Of a stretch of 25,412 bases of DNA, positions 1 to 8,633 are shown piece by piece. Where the stretch lies: contig NZ_FR892777.1 of assembly GCF_000434895.1 (NCBI RefSeq), positions 25,339 to 50,750 of the forward strand. Direction: 5' to 3'. Position 1 is the first letter of the stretch, and every line of letters starts with the position of its first letter. The notes under the pieces were generated by a model. The model was given only the letters and a program-made list of their open reading frames with translations. It did no database searches and was not told the DNA's origin. Made by a program: the position numbers and the translations under genes. Source of the DNA: Phascolarctobacterium succinatutens CAG:287 (GTDB lineage: Bacteria; Bacillota; Negativicutes; Acidaminococcales; Acidaminococcaceae).

Positions 1-229
1 GGCGGCCATCTTCGCCGTACATGCCATGCACTGCATTAAATACTACCTTGGCATTCATTGCGCGCAGCTCGTTAATCAGATTAGCAGGCTCCAGCTCCAG
101 CTCTTTGGCATTATAGCCCTTTTCGCGCAGCGCATTGGCGATAGCACCGCCGGTAACACGCGAAATTCCGGCCTCAGAGGAAGGACCGCCCAAAACAACA
201 GCAACAACATCTTGCTTATTAATCTGCAT
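1..229 (-). CDS. ddl: D-alanine--D-alanine ligase, N-terminal part (cut by window edge)
   Basis: ATP-grasp ligase that joins two D-alanines to make the dipeptide MurF adds to the peptidoglycan precursor; cytoplasmic. Only the first 76 residues are inside the window, and the reading frame runs off the left edge without a stop. The start MQINKQDVVAVVLGGPSSEA carries the N-terminal glycine-rich LGGxSSE motif of Ddl, and further on VVFNAVHGMYGEDG matches the family's HGxxGEDG motif. The ATG at 229 lies inside the end of murC (11-nt overlap) with a GGAAAG-type ribosome site just upstream, so translation is probably coupled. The ATP- and D-Ala-binding domains lie outside the window. Confidence 0.9.
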   Translation of the reverse strand, partial: MQINKQDVVAVVLGGPSSEAGISRVTGGAIANALREKGYNAKELELEPANLINELRAMNAKVVFNAVHGMYGEDGR

Positions 230-1613
230 TTCTTTCCAACTCCCTAACTAATTCTTCACCAATTTTAAATACATCACCGGCACCAATAGTCATAACAAGA
301 TCGCCGGCACGTACAACGCGCTCCAGATATTCTTCAGCCTTGGTCAGCTTGCCGATATACAGCACCTCCTGACCTGTCGCTGCCTTGATACCCTCAGCCA
401 GATGCATGCTGCTCACACCGGGAATTGCTTCCTCGCTGGCTGCATAAATGTCTGTCAGGATCAGCTCATCACAATCCTTAAAGCATTCGCAGAACTCGGA
501 GAACAGCAGCTTGGTGCGGGTATAACGATGCGGCTGGAACACGCACAGCAAACGTTCAGGCTTCGTCTGTCTGGCAGCCTTCAGCGTTACGCCGATTTCT
601 GTCGGATGGTGGGCATAATCATCAACCACCCACACACCATTGACCTTGCCCTTGGTTTCAAAACGACGCTTAGCACCGCCAAACTTTTTCAGGGAAGCAA
701 GAATCTGGTCGGTAGCAATGCCCATCTCGCGAGCAGCAGCAAAGGCACCCATAGAATTGAGCACATTATGTCTGCCAGGAACAACAAGATGTACCTCAGT
801 CACAAATTCTCCCTTGTAGTAAAGCTTGTAGCTGGTGCCGCCAACACCGTAGGAAATGTCGCGGGCAATGTAGTCAGCACCCTCGCCCTCAACACCATAG
901 GTAATGACCTCTTTATCAGTTTCGCCAGCCAGACGGCGCACCTTTGCATTGTCAAAGCAAAGAATCGCCTTGCCGCCCTCTTTGATATTGCCAACAAACT
1001 GCTTAAAGGCCTGATATATATTTTCTTCTGTACCATAATGGTCCAGATGGTCATCTTCAATATTAGTTACTACTGCCAGATACGGATACAGCTTGAGGAA
1101 GGAGCCGTCGCTCTCGTCTGCCTCCGCTACTACGAAACGGCCTGCGCCGTTGCGCGCGTTACCGCCCAGGCTGCTTACCTCGCCGCCGATGATGACAGTC
1201 GGGTCAATGCCGCTTTCGGCCGCAATGCAGGAAATCATCGCACTGGTAGTAGTTTTGCCATGTGCACCGGCAACAGCCACGCCGTCATCAGCATTCATAA
1301 TTGCTGCCAGCACATCACTGCGGTGCAGCACAGGAATGCCGCGTCTGCGTGCCTCCACCAGCTCCGGATTATTCTGGTGAATCGCTGTAGAAATAACTAC
1401 AGCCTCAGCATCGTCTACCTGGCTGGCAGCATGGCCCATATAAACCATAGCGCCCTCCTCCGCCAGATGTGCCGACATATGGCCGGCGTTCAGATCGGAG
1501 CCGCTCACATCATAGCCGCGCTTAATCAGGACATAAGCAATTGCGCTCATGCCGGCGCCGCCGATACCGATAAAATGTATGTTATGCAGGTTTGCTAATT
1601 TGTTTTCAGCCAC
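219..1613 (-). CDS. murC: UDP-N-acetylmuramate--L-alanine ligase MurC
   Basis: Adds L-alanine to UDP-MurNAc, the first amino-acid step of peptidoglycan precursor synthesis, in the cytoplasm. The 464-residue length is normal for MurC. The N-terminal Rossmann motif reads HFIGIGGAGMSAIA (about residues 13-26). The central ATP-binding loop is GAHGKTTTSAM (about 117-127). The EADESDGSF and NIEDDHLDHY motifs typical of Mur ligases follow, and the C-terminal domain holds VVDDYAHHPTEI. The start is GTG at 1613, preceded by a strong AGGGAGGG ribosome site. It follows murG after 13 nt and overlaps ddl, so it is part of one dcw transcript. murC is followed by ddl rather than the often-seen murB. Confidence 0.97.
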   Translation of the reverse strand: MAENKLANLHNIHFIGIGGAGMSAIAYVLIKRGYDVSGSDLNAGHMSAHLAEEGAMVYMGHAASQVDDAEAVVISTAIHQNNPELVEARRRGIPVLHRSDVLAAIMNADDGVAVAGAHGKTTTSAMISCIAAESGIDPTVIIGGEVSSLGGNARNGAGRFVVAEADESDGSFLKLYPYLAVVTNIEDDHLDHYGTEENIYQAFKQFVGNIKEGGKAILCFDNAKVRRLAGETDKEVITYGVEGEGADYIARDISYGVGGTSYKLYYKGEFVTEVHLVVPGRHNVLNSMGAFAAAREMGIATDQILASLKKFGGAKRRFETKGKVNGVWVVDDYAHHPTEIGVTLKAARQTKPERLLCVFQPHRYTRTKLLFSEFCECFKDCDELILTDIYAASEEAIPGVSSMHLAEGIKAATGQEVLYIGKLTKAEEYLERVVRAGDLVMTIGAGDVFKIGEELVRELERNAD

Positions 1614-1626
1614 TCGAGGCCCTCCC

Positions 1627-2730
1627 TTATTGTTTAGTCAAGGCCACAGCCTCTTTGGCTATAACCTCTGCAGCCTGCGGTCTGCCAAGCTTTTTGGCTG
1701 CCGCCTGCATTTGCTGCAATTCCTCCTCGTGCACTAATAAATGCTCGATAAATTCCAAAACGGTGTCGCCAGTCAGGTCCTTATCCAAAATAACCTTGGC
1801 TGCACCCTGCGCTTCTACCGCTCTGGCATTAAACTCCTGGTGATTTGCTGTAGCATACGGATAAGGCACCAAAAGCGACGGCACGCCCTTCGCCATCAGC
1901 TCCGCCAGGCCAATCGCTCCGGCGCGGAACACTGCCAGATCTGCGGCAGCCAGCGCCACCGGCATATTATGCAGATACGGCTTGATGATAATGTTATCAG
2001 CCACGCCGCCACGCTTTTTGATTTCGGCCATATAGGCTTCGTAGTTCACATCGCCAGTTGCATGGAGCACCTGTACCTCCGGTCTGCCGGAAAGTGCCAG
2101 CTCGGCCTCCAGCATAGCGTTGTTGATGGTGCGTGCACCGCGACTGCCGCCGCTGACAAGAATCGTCTTCTTTTTGGCGTCCAGCCCCAGCTCTTTAATA
2201 GCCTCCTCGCGCGTATGCTGCAATATTTCACTGCGGATAGGGTTGCCAGTATATTCCAGCTCTGCCTTGCCATGGAAATATTTGCGGCCTGCCTCATAGC
2301 CCAAAAATACCTTGCGTACATAGCGTGACAAAATCTTATTGGTCACACCGGGCATCGCATTCTGCTCCTGAATGCAGCAGGGAATCCCCTTCATCGCTGC
2401 TATAAAGACAACAGGACCGCAGACATAGCCGCCGGTGCCAATCACCAGGTCAGGCTTTTCGTCGCTGATGATTTTGTAGGCATCATAAAGGCCTGCAAAA
2501 AGCTTGGCCGCACTGCGCAGGGTGTCAAAGCTCAGACTGCGCTTAAAGCCTGCTACCTCAATGAACTGCAGCTTGTAGCCATAGCGGGGAATGATATCCT
2601 TCTCCAAGCCCTGCCTGGTGCCTACGAAGCTGACCTCCGCCTCAGGCTGCAGCTTTTTTATCTGGTCCGCAATGGTTAGGGCCGGATAAATGTGTCCGCC
2701 CGTACCGCCTCCGGAAAGAATTACCTTCAC
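1627..2730 (-). CDS. murG: Undecaprenyl-PP-MurNAc-pentapeptide GlcNAc transferase MurG
   Basis: Peripheral membrane glycosyltransferase (GT28) that adds GlcNAc to lipid I to give lipid II at the inner face of the cytoplasmic membrane. The N-terminal motif is GGGTGGHIYPALTIA. The second glycine-rich motif, ILVSGGSRGARTIN, lies near residues 190-203. The C-terminal donor-site region reads FRAGAIGLAELMAKGVPSLL, close to the usual RAGA.T..E...G.P motif. The 367-residue length is normal. It starts with GTG at 2730, overlapping the murD stop by 4 nt (GTGA), with GGAGG 9 nt upstream. In many dcw clusters ftsW sits between murD and murG; here the two overlap, so there is no room for it. Confidence 0.97.
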   Translation of the reverse strand: MKVILSGGGTGGHIYPALTIADQIKKLQPEAEVSFVGTRQGLEKDIIPRYGYKLQFIEVAGFKRSLSFDTLRSAAKLFAGLYDAYKIISDEKPDLVIGTGGYVCGPVVFIAAMKGIPCCIQEQNAMPGVTNKILSRYVRKVFLGYEAGRKYFHGKAELEYTGNPIRSEILQHTREEAIKELGLDAKKKTILVSGGSRGARTINNAMLEAELALSGRPEVQVLHATGDVNYEAYMAEIKKRGGVADNIIIKPYLHNMPVALAAADLAVFRAGAIGLAELMAKGVPSLLVPYPYATANHQEFNARAVEAQGAAKVILDKDLTGDTVLEFIEHLLVHEEELQQMQAAAKKLGRPQAAEVIAKEAVALTKQ

Positions 2731-4100
2731 TTAACGTTACCTCCCTCCAGCTCGTGTACCAGCTTTTTAAAATAGTTACCACGCTCCGGATAATTATTAA
2801 ACATATCGAAAGACGAGCAGGCCGGGGAAAGCAGCACTACCTGCGGCTTATGCGCCAGCGCATGCGCCTTGGCTACTGCGTCTTCAAAGCTGTCGGCCAG
2901 CACAATGTTCTGCACGCCGCAGGCAACAGCAGCATTGTGAAAGCGTTCTTTGGCTGCGCCAAGCAGAATCAGGGCATCCGTCTTTTCCTTCACCAGCTCC
3001 ATCATCGGCTCCAGCGGTGTCAGCTTATCGTGACCGCCTGCCAGCAAAATGATGTGACCGTCCTTAAAGGCCTCCAGTGCCTTAATTGTAGAATCGGTGT
3101 TGGTAGCCTTGGAATCATTGTAATACGGTACGCCGTCAATCGTAGCAACGTATTCAATGCGGTGCTCAATGCTGCGGAAGTTACGCAGCACATCAGCCAT
3201 ATCGCTGATGCCAACACCGGCGAAGAAGCCACAGGCAATAGCTGCCAGCACGTTTTCTTCGTTGTGACCGCCGAACAGATGCAGCTCGCTGATATTGCAG
3301 ACAGTTTTCTGCTTGCCGTCCCAGCTGATGATAAAATTACCATCCTGCATATAGATGCCCTGCTGCAGCTTTTCCTTACGGCTGAAGTAACACAGGCGGC
3401 CTTTAGTTTCCGCACCCCAGGTACGCACAATAGGATCATCGTAATTAAGCACCGTAACCTGCGCCTCACCCTGCTGACGGAAGATATTCTTCTTCGCCTC
3501 GCCGTAGGCCTCCATCGTATGATGGCGCTCCAGATGATCCGGAGTCAGGTTCAGCACTACTGCGATATCAGGGCAGAAGCTGCTGACTTTTTCCAGCTGG
3601 AAGCTGGAAAGCTCGGCAACAAGCCAGCCATCCTTTGGTAGATTCTCTACTTCCTTAGACAGCGCCAGGCCAATGTTGCCCCCCACAGCGGAAGGCACCG
3701 GCAGACGCTTGAGCATTTCGCCCACGATAGTAGTGGTAGTGGTTTTGCCGTTAGTACCGGTGATAGCGGCAATATGACCGCCGTACAGCCTGTAGCCCAG
3801 CTCTACCTCGCTGATGACCTCCAGTCCGCGCTGCTCTGCGAGCAGCACATTTGCGTTATCGCAGGCAATACCTGGAGAAAGCACCAGCACACCGGCAATA
3901 TCCAGCAAATGCTCAAAGGCATCCTGCCCGATGGCCAGACCACCGCCAACGCTCTGCAAAAGCTTCAGCAGCTGCGGCTCAATAGTGCAGTCCATATCGT
4001 TATATAAATAAACCTGCTGCTTTCTGTCCGCCAGCACCTGCGCTGCGCCACGGCCGCTGATGCCAGCGCCGTAAACGATTACAGCATCCTTTTTAGTCAT
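2727..4100 (-). CDS. murD: UDP-N-acetylmuramoylalanine--D-glutamate ligase MurD
   Basis: Cytoplasmic Mur ligase adding D-glutamate to UDP-MurNAc-L-Ala. The N-terminal nucleotide-binding motif is VYGAGISGRGAA. The ATP loop is AITGTNGKTTTTTIVGEML (about residues 112-130). VLNLTPDHLERH and YYNDSKATNTDST are the family's central and C-terminal signature segments. I place the start at the ATG at 4100 (MTKKDAVIV, 457 residues). A GAGGG site lies 8 nt upstream of that ATG; the alternative GTG at 4109 would overlap the ribosome site. The gene follows mraY after an 85-nt spacer that contains a nested hairpin, and its stop overlaps murG. Confidence 0.97.
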   Translation of the reverse strand: MTKKDAVIVYGAGISGRGAAQVLADRKQQVYLYNDMDCTIEPQLLKLLQSVGGGLAIGQDAFEHLLDIAGVLVLSPGIACDNANVLLAEQRGLEVISEVELGYRLYGGHIAAITGTNGKTTTTTIVGEMLKRLPVPSAVGGNIGLALSKEVENLPKDGWLVAELSSFQLEKVSSFCPDIAVVLNLTPDHLERHHTMEAYGEAKKNIFRQQGEAQVTVLNYDDPIVRTWGAETKGRLCYFSRKEKLQQGIYMQDGNFIISWDGKQKTVCNISELHLFGGHNEENVLAAIACGFFAGVGISDMADVLRNFRSIEHRIEYVATIDGVPYYNDSKATNTDSTIKALEAFKDGHIILLAGGHDKLTPLEPMMELVKEKTDALILLGAAKERFHNAAVACGVQNIVLADSFEDAVAKAHALAHKPQVVLLSPACSSFDMFNNYPERGNYFKKLVHELEGGNVK

Positions 4101-4131
4101 CAAAAACACCCTCTATTCATAAACATATGTA

Positions 4132-4176
4132 GGCTATAGCCATTTCAGCGCAAAAAAGCGCCAAAAGGATATAGCC
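4132..4176 (-). other. Nested hairpin in the mraY-murD spacer
   Basis: The spacer between mraY and murD contains an outer inverted repeat GGCTATA (4132-4138) / TATAGCC (4170-4176) around an inner GCGC-A6-GCGC hairpin (4148-4161). There is no T-run after it on the minus strand, so it is not a standard intrinsic terminator. It could be an mRNA processing or stability element inside the operon. This is a structural observation only. Confidence 0.4.
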
Positions 4177-4185
4177 GGAAAAATT

Positions 4186-5148
4186 TTATACAAATGCATT
4201 CAGCCACAGGCACAGGCCAATGACAGATAACAGGCAGCTTACTGCTGTAAACACACGCACAACCTTAACCTCGGCCCAGCCGCCCAGCTCAAAGTGATGG
4301 TGCAGCGGTGCCATACGGAAGATACGCTTGCCGCCGCTGAAGCGAAAGTAGGTAACCTGGATGATTACCGAAATCGCTTCGGCAACATAAATGCCGCCCA
4401 CAACAACCAAAAGCAGCTCTGTGCGTGTCAAAAGTGCCAGCGCAGCTACAGCGCCGCCCAACGCCAGGGAACCGGTATCACCCATGAATACCTTGGCGGG
4501 ATGACGGTTAAACAGTAAAAAGCCCAGACAGGCACCGGTCAGTCCCAAAGCAAAGCCACTCAGATCAAGCATACCCTGCATATAGGCGATGAAGGCAAAA
4601 ACAAGCGTAACAGGCAGGCTGACAAAGGAAACCAGACCGTCCAGACCGTCAGTCAGGTTTACAGCGTTGGTCGTGCCCACCAAAAGCAGGAAGGCCAGCA
4701 CATAATAACCCCAGCCTAAATCAATGACAGCATTGATACCGGGAACCCACAGCTCCGTATTGCGGATATGCGTTTCGGCGAAATATACATAGGCACCGGC
4801 CAGAATGAACTGCAGTAAGAATTTCTGCTTGGCAGTCAGGCCCAGATTACGCTTCATTACAACCTTGATGTAATCATCTATAAAGCCTATGACCGCATGG
4901 CCCACCGTCAGCACCAGGGCAATAATCACATGGGGAGTAAACTTGCCCCACAGCAAAGCCACTACCAGCGCCGCCAGCATCATCAGGCCGCCCATAGTCG
5001 GCGTGCCGCTTTTGGCCATATGGCTTGCCGGTCCGCATTCGCGAATGGATTGGCCAAACTTCAGCTTGTGCAGATAAGGAATCAGCACCGGGCCGATTAA
5101 GGCACACACGATAAACGCAGTCACAGGAATTCCGATTAATTTCAACAT
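4186..5148 (-). CDS. mraY: Phospho-N-acetylmuramoyl-pentapeptide transferase MraY
   Basis: Integral membrane enzyme that transfers phospho-MurNAc-pentapeptide to undecaprenyl phosphate, making lipid I. The 320-residue protein has about ten hydrophobic segments. It carries GTPTMGGLMML near residue 48, the aspartate-rich loop GFIDDYIKV near 88, the NLTDGLDGL motif near 164, the GDTGSLALGG motif near 224, and MAPLHHHFELGG near 281, all MraY hallmarks. The ATG at 5148 is preceded by a modest GAGAGTGAG ribosome site, 24 nt after murF. It acts between MurF and MurG, which are both encoded in the same operon. Confidence 0.97.
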   Translation of the reverse strand: MLKLIGIPVTAFIVCALIGPVLIPYLHKLKFGQSIRECGPASHMAKSGTPTMGGLMMLAALVVALLWGKFTPHVIIALVLTVGHAVIGFIDDYIKVVMKRNLGLTAKQKFLLQFILAGAYVYFAETHIRNTELWVPGINAVIDLGWGYYVLAFLLLVGTTNAVNLTDGLDGLVSFVSLPVTLVFAFIAYMQGMLDLSGFALGLTGACLGFLLFNRHPAKVFMGDTGSLALGGAVAALALLTRTELLLVVVGGIYVAEAISVIIQVTYFRFSGGKRIFRMAPLHHHFELGGWAEVKVVRVFTAVSCLLSVIGLCLWLNAFV

Positions 5149-5172
5149 CTATTAAATCTCACTCTCTAAAGT

Positions 5173-6537
5173 TTACTTGAACAGCTCCAGCATCTTGTCA
5201 ACCTGCATGGAATGGCTGCCCTTCAGCAGGATAATATCACCTGCGGAAGCCATCAGACGCAAAGCATCCGCTGCCTCCTGACGGTCAGCGCAATGCTTGC
5301 TCTTGCCGCCCAGCTTAGCAGCCTCGTCCGCAATATAAGCAGCCTGCGGGCCATAGGTCAGCACAAAGTCCACACCATTTTCTACAGCCCAGCGGCCCAC
5401 GCGGCGATGAGCGTCCTCGCTGATAGCTCCCAGCTCCAGCATGTCAGCCAGCACAGCAATGGTGCGTGCCTTGCCATGTGCAGCCTTTTTGGCCTCCGCC
5501 AAGGTTTTCAGTGCCGCTTCCATAGAAGCAGGACTTGCATTATATGCGTCATTGATAAAGGTGATATCGCCGATATAAATTATTTCCTGACGGCTGCCGG
5601 TAAGACGGGCAGTTGCCAATGCCTGTGCACTGGCTGCCAGCGGCACACCATAGCAGTAAGCGCCGGCAATAGCGCTCAGCGCGTTGTAAACATTATGCTC
5701 GCCAATCAGCTGCAGGCTTACCTTCACAGCCTCACCCGTAGCCTTGTACGTGCAGGTAAAGGTAGTGCCTGCGCCACTGGTCACAATGTCGCTGCCGCGG
5801 AAGTCACAGTTTTCGCCCAGGCCGAAGTACACAACCTGCGCCTTCGTCTTGCCTGCTGCCGCCAGCACGTATTCATTGTCGCCGTTGAGCACGGCAAAGC
5901 CATCCTCCGGCAGATTAACTACAATCTCGCTCTTAGCCTTGCCGATATTTTCCATGCTGCCCAAAAGCTCCATATGGGTTTCACCCACGTTGGTAATCAG
6001 GCCGCTGTCAGGCTCTGCGATGCGGCACAGCTCAGCAATCTGACCCAGGCCGCGCATACCCATTTCCACAACGGCAATATCCGTATCCGACTGAATGCTC
6101 AGCAAGGTTTTCGGCAGACCGATTTCATTATTGAAGTTGCCCTGAGTTTTGACAACATTATATTTGCAGCTCAGACAGGCAGCCAGCAAATCCTTGGTAG
6201 AGGTTTTGCCGTTGGAGCCCGTAATAGCAAAAACCTTCAGTCCCTGCTTACGCAGACGGTAAGCATGCGCCAGCTGCTGGTAGGCAAGCAGTGTATCATC
6301 AACCATGAACACAGCAACACCCGCAGGCAGGCCACTAACCTCATGGGAAACAACAACGCCCGCAGCACCCAGCTCCACAGCCTTGGCACAATAATCGTGG
6401 CCGTCAAAATTATCGCCCTTCAGCGCTACAAACAATTCTCCCGGCTTCACCGCACGGGAATCGGTAGTTACGCCGCTAAACTCAAAATCTGCACAAACAG
6501 CCTTGGTGGCTGCTAAAACTTCACTGGCCTTCAGCAT
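5173..6537 (-). CDS. murF: UDP-N-acetylmuramoyl-tripeptide--D-Ala-D-Ala ligase MurF
   Basis: Adds the D-Ala-D-Ala dipeptide (product of Ddl, encoded at the end of the operon) to the UDP-MurNAc tripeptide. The 454-residue protein has the three Mur-ligase domains. The N-terminal domain contains TTDSRAVKPGELFVALKG. The ATP loop is AITGSNGKTSTKDLLAA (about 104-120), followed by NFNNEIGLPKTLL, a MurF hallmark. The C-terminal domain contains FINDAYNASPASM. The ATG at 6537 overlaps the end of murE by 7 nt, with GGAGTG upstream inside murE. Confidence 0.97.
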   Translation of the reverse strand: MLKASEVLAATKAVCADFEFSGVTTDSRAVKPGELFVALKGDNFDGHDYCAKAVELGAAGVVVSHEVSGLPAGVAVFMVDDTLLAYQQLAHAYRLRKQGLKVFAITGSNGKTSTKDLLAACLSCKYNVVKTQGNFNNEIGLPKTLLSIQSDTDIAVVEMGMRGLGQIAELCRIAEPDSGLITNVGETHMELLGSMENIGKAKSEIVVNLPEDGFAVLNGDNEYVLAAAGKTKAQVVYFGLGENCDFRGSDIVTSGAGTTFTCTYKATGEAVKVSLQLIGEHNVYNALSAIAGAYCYGVPLAASAQALATARLTGSRQEIIYIGDITFINDAYNASPASMEAALKTLAEAKKAAHGKARTIAVLADMLELGAISEDAHRRVGRWAVENGVDFVLTYGPQAAYIADEAAKLGGKSKHCADRQEAADALRLMASAGDIILLKGSHSMQVDKMLELFK

Positions 6538-8018
6538 TTTTTATCACTCCAGTATTCCATTACAACTTCTTTATCGTCAAAGTGAATAGTTCTGTCCTTC
6601 AAAATCTGGTAATTTTCATGGCCCTTGCCGGCAATCAGAATTACATCATCGGCAGCAGCGTTGGCCAGCGCATAGCAGATAGCCTCATGTCTGTCGCTCA
6701 GACGGGTAACCTGCTTGCCTGCAGGCACATCCTGCAGCGCTGTAAAGATTTCGTCGATAATCAGCTCCGGATCCTCTGTACGCGGGTTATCGGAGGTAAC
6801 GACAATATTATCAGCCAATTGCAGCGCCAATGCACCCATCAGCGGGCGCTTCTTGTTGTCGCGGTCGCCGCCGCAGCCGAACACCACCCACAGCTTGCCG
6901 CGGGTAATGGAGCGTGCAGTCTTCAGCACATTCTCCAGGCCGTCGGGAGTATGCGCATAGTCCACGATGACGGTATAAGGCTGACCTGCCTCAACCAGCT
7001 GGAAGCGTCCGGGAACGCCGTCAAAACCGTCGAGTACGGAGCAAATGATATCCTTATCAATCTTTTCAGCCAGCATTGCACCGATAACACCCATAACATT
7101 ATACACGTTGAACTCGCCGGTAATCTTCAGCTCCAGGTCCATTTCGCCCACCGGAGTGTGCAGCAGCAGCTGCATATGCTTAGGTTCTACCGTAAAGCTC
7201 AGCGGATAGATATCATTATCATGACCTTCACCGTAGGTCAGCACGTTAGCCTTGGTACGCTCGCGGATAATCGCGGAGCTGGCGTCGTCCATGTTGAAGA
7301 CAGCGTTTTTATTCGGCTTATCGCCGTCAGTCAGATGCTCAAAGAGCAGGCTCTTGGCATCACGATAATTTTCCATGGTTTTATGGAAGTCCAGGTGATC
7401 CTGGGTAATATTCGTCAGCACAGCGCAGTCATATTCAATGCCTGCAACACGCTTCAGTGCCAGCGCGTGGCTGGAAACCTCCATTACGCAGTAGTCGCAG
7501 CCGGCGCAGCACATAGCATACAGCGTCTTCTGCAGGTCAACTACGTCCGGAGTAGTGTTGTGAGATTCAGTAATCTCATCGTTAATCATGATATTGATGG
7601 TGCCAATCAGGCCCACCTTGTAGCCTGCCTTGCGCAGAATCAGGCGGATAATGTTAGTAGAGGTGGTTTTACCGTTAGTACCGGTCACGCCAATCATTCT
7701 CAGCTTGCGGCCGGGGTAATCATAAAAATACGGCGTTACCAGCTCCATCGCCTCGCGCGTATCAGCAACCTTTATCAGTGTAATGCCCTGCGGCACTTCC
7801 GCCGGCACATCTTCCACCAGCGCAGCAACAGCACCCTTTTCGGCAGCCATCGCCAAAAATTTATGTCCGTCTACAGTCGCGCCCTTCAGGCAGATAAAAA
7901 GGCTGCCAGCCACAACTGCACGGGAATCAGCAGTTACATCAGTAATTACTTTATCAGCACTGCCAAGGACCTCAGCCTGCGGCAGCAATGCAATGAGAGA
8001 AGCTAATTGCTTTTCCAT
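6531..8018 (-). CDS. murE: UDP-MurNAc-tripeptide synthetase MurE, meso-diaminopimelate type
   Basis: Cytoplasmic Mur ligase that adds the third stem-peptide residue. The 495-residue length is normal. The N-terminal VTADSRAVVAGSLFICLKG motif and the ATP loop GVTGTNGKTTSTNIIR (about 109-124) are clear. NITQDHLDFHKTMENY and VDYAHTPDGL follow. The specificity loop reads TSDNPRTEDP: DNPR is the known signature of meso-diaminopimelate ligases rather than lysine ligases, so the cell wall is predicted to be DAP-type, as in Negativicutes. The ATG at 8018 has an excellent GGAGG site. It is the first gene after a 165-nt spacer that occupies the usual ftsI position and has its own promoter-like signal. 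Confidence 0.97.
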   Translation of the reverse strand: MEKQLASLIALLPQAEVLGSADKVITDVTADSRAVVAGSLFICLKGATVDGHKFLAMAAEKGAVAALVEDVPAEVPQGITLIKVADTREAMELVTPYFYDYPGRKLRMIGVTGTNGKTTSTNIIRLILRKAGYKVGLIGTINIMINDEITESHNTTPDVVDLQKTLYAMCCAGCDYCVMEVSSHALALKRVAGIEYDCAVLTNITQDHLDFHKTMENYRDAKSLLFEHLTDGDKPNKNAVFNMDDASSAIIRERTKANVLTYGEGHDNDIYPLSFTVEPKHMQLLLHTPVGEMDLELKITGEFNVYNVMGVIGAMLAEKIDKDIICSVLDGFDGVPGRFQLVEAGQPYTVIVDYAHTPDGLENVLKTARSITRGKLWVVFGCGGDRDNKKRPLMGALALQLADNIVVTSDNPRTEDPELIIDEIFTALQDVPAGKQVTRLSDRHEAICYALANAAADDVILIAGKGHENYQILKDRTIHFDDKEVVMEYWSDKKC

Positions 8019-8108
8019 TTATAAACCTCCTGTTTCAGCTTCTGCAGCATAACGGCAAAAGCATAAATTTCTTATAGATTTCTTGTACTGGAGAATTTAA
8101 ATTGAAAC

Positions 8109-8126
8109 GGCAGCCAAAAGGCTGCC
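8109..8126 (-). terminator. Hairpin with weak T tail upstream of murE
   Basis: A perfect 7-bp stem, GGCAGCC-AAAA-GGCTGCC, lies between the extended -10 element at 8145 and the murE start. On the minus strand it is followed by GTTTCAATTT, an interrupted T tract. It could be a weak terminator or attenuator partly separating mraZ-rsmH-ftsL from the mur genes, or a leader structure. The tail is poor, so termination is uncertain. Confidence 0.4.
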
Positions 8127-8144
8127 TCCCAAAAACCCATTCAA

Positions 8145-8153
8145 ATTATATCA
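8145..8153 (-). promoter_or_regulatory. Extended -10 promoter candidate for murE and downstream genes
   Basis: Read on the minus strand this is TGATATAAT, a perfect -10 hexamer with the TGn extension, about 127 nt before the murE ATG. I see no convincing -35 hexamer at 16-18 nt, which extended -10 promoters can do without. It would give the mur genes a transcript independent of the mraZ promoter. Confidence 0.5.
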
Positions 8154-8183
8154 CAATATACAGTGAATGGCTATGTATATTTG

Positions 8184-8588
8184 TTATTTGGCAGCCAAAG
8201 AATTGCTGCTTTTTGCAGCCTCGCCAGCCTTAACATAGATGTTGCTGCGGGCAACGCTCATACCAAGGCGCTGCTCTGCCAGGCCGATAATACGCTCCGG
8301 ACCTTTGAGCTGTTCAACCTCAATTCTCAGCTCGTTGTTCTGGTTAATCAGCTGCGCCTCCTGCTTCTGCAGGCTGACAAGCTCATTGCTGCACTGCACC
8401 ATAGCCTCGCTGCGCAGAACCATAGCGAAATAAGCCACCATGACAACTGCCAGAATTTTGAACAGTCCACTGCGGATAAGTTTCATTTTATCAGGTTTAC
8501 GTCTTCTGCGACGGACAGGCTGCGGGGCTTCGTACTGCTCAGCAGGCTGCTCTTGCCAGGCGTAATTGTCGTATTTTCTAGCAAGCAT
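8184..8588 (-). CDS. ftsL: Cell division protein FtsL-like
   Basis: Small bitopic division protein of the FtsL/DivIC type, which in other bacteria acts in the FtsQLB complex that activates septal wall synthesis. Of about 134 residues, the first 40 are polar with a basic patch (PVRRRRRKPDKMK). One membrane helix follows (LFKILAVVMVAYFAMVL, roughly 44-60). Then comes a periplasmic coiled coil (NELVSLQKQEAQLINQNNEL) ending in an ERIIGLAEQRLGM segment typical of FtsL. I chose the ATG at 8588 because GAAGGG lies 8 nt upstream; a GTG at 8597 would overlap that site. Its position directly after rsmH supports the call. FtsL is poorly conserved, so the symbol rests on topology and synteny. Confidence 0.85.
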   Translation of the reverse strand: MLARKYDNYAWQEQPAEQYEAPQPVRRRRRKPDKMKLIRSGLFKILAVVMVAYFAMVLRSEAMVQCSNELVSLQKQEAQLINQNNELRIEVEQLKGPERIIGLAEQRLGMSVARSNIYVKAGEAAKSSNSLAAK

Positions 8589-8633
8589 CAAAATCACCCT
8601 TCATCATACATCACATCTATCTTAATCTATCTG

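Noticed and set aside
402..1598. Long plus-strand open frames opposite murC, murD, murF, murE and alaS
   Set aside because: They are antisense shadows of well-identified genes, lack ribosome sites and recognisable domains, and have biased compositions (many His, Gln, Cys, Asn).
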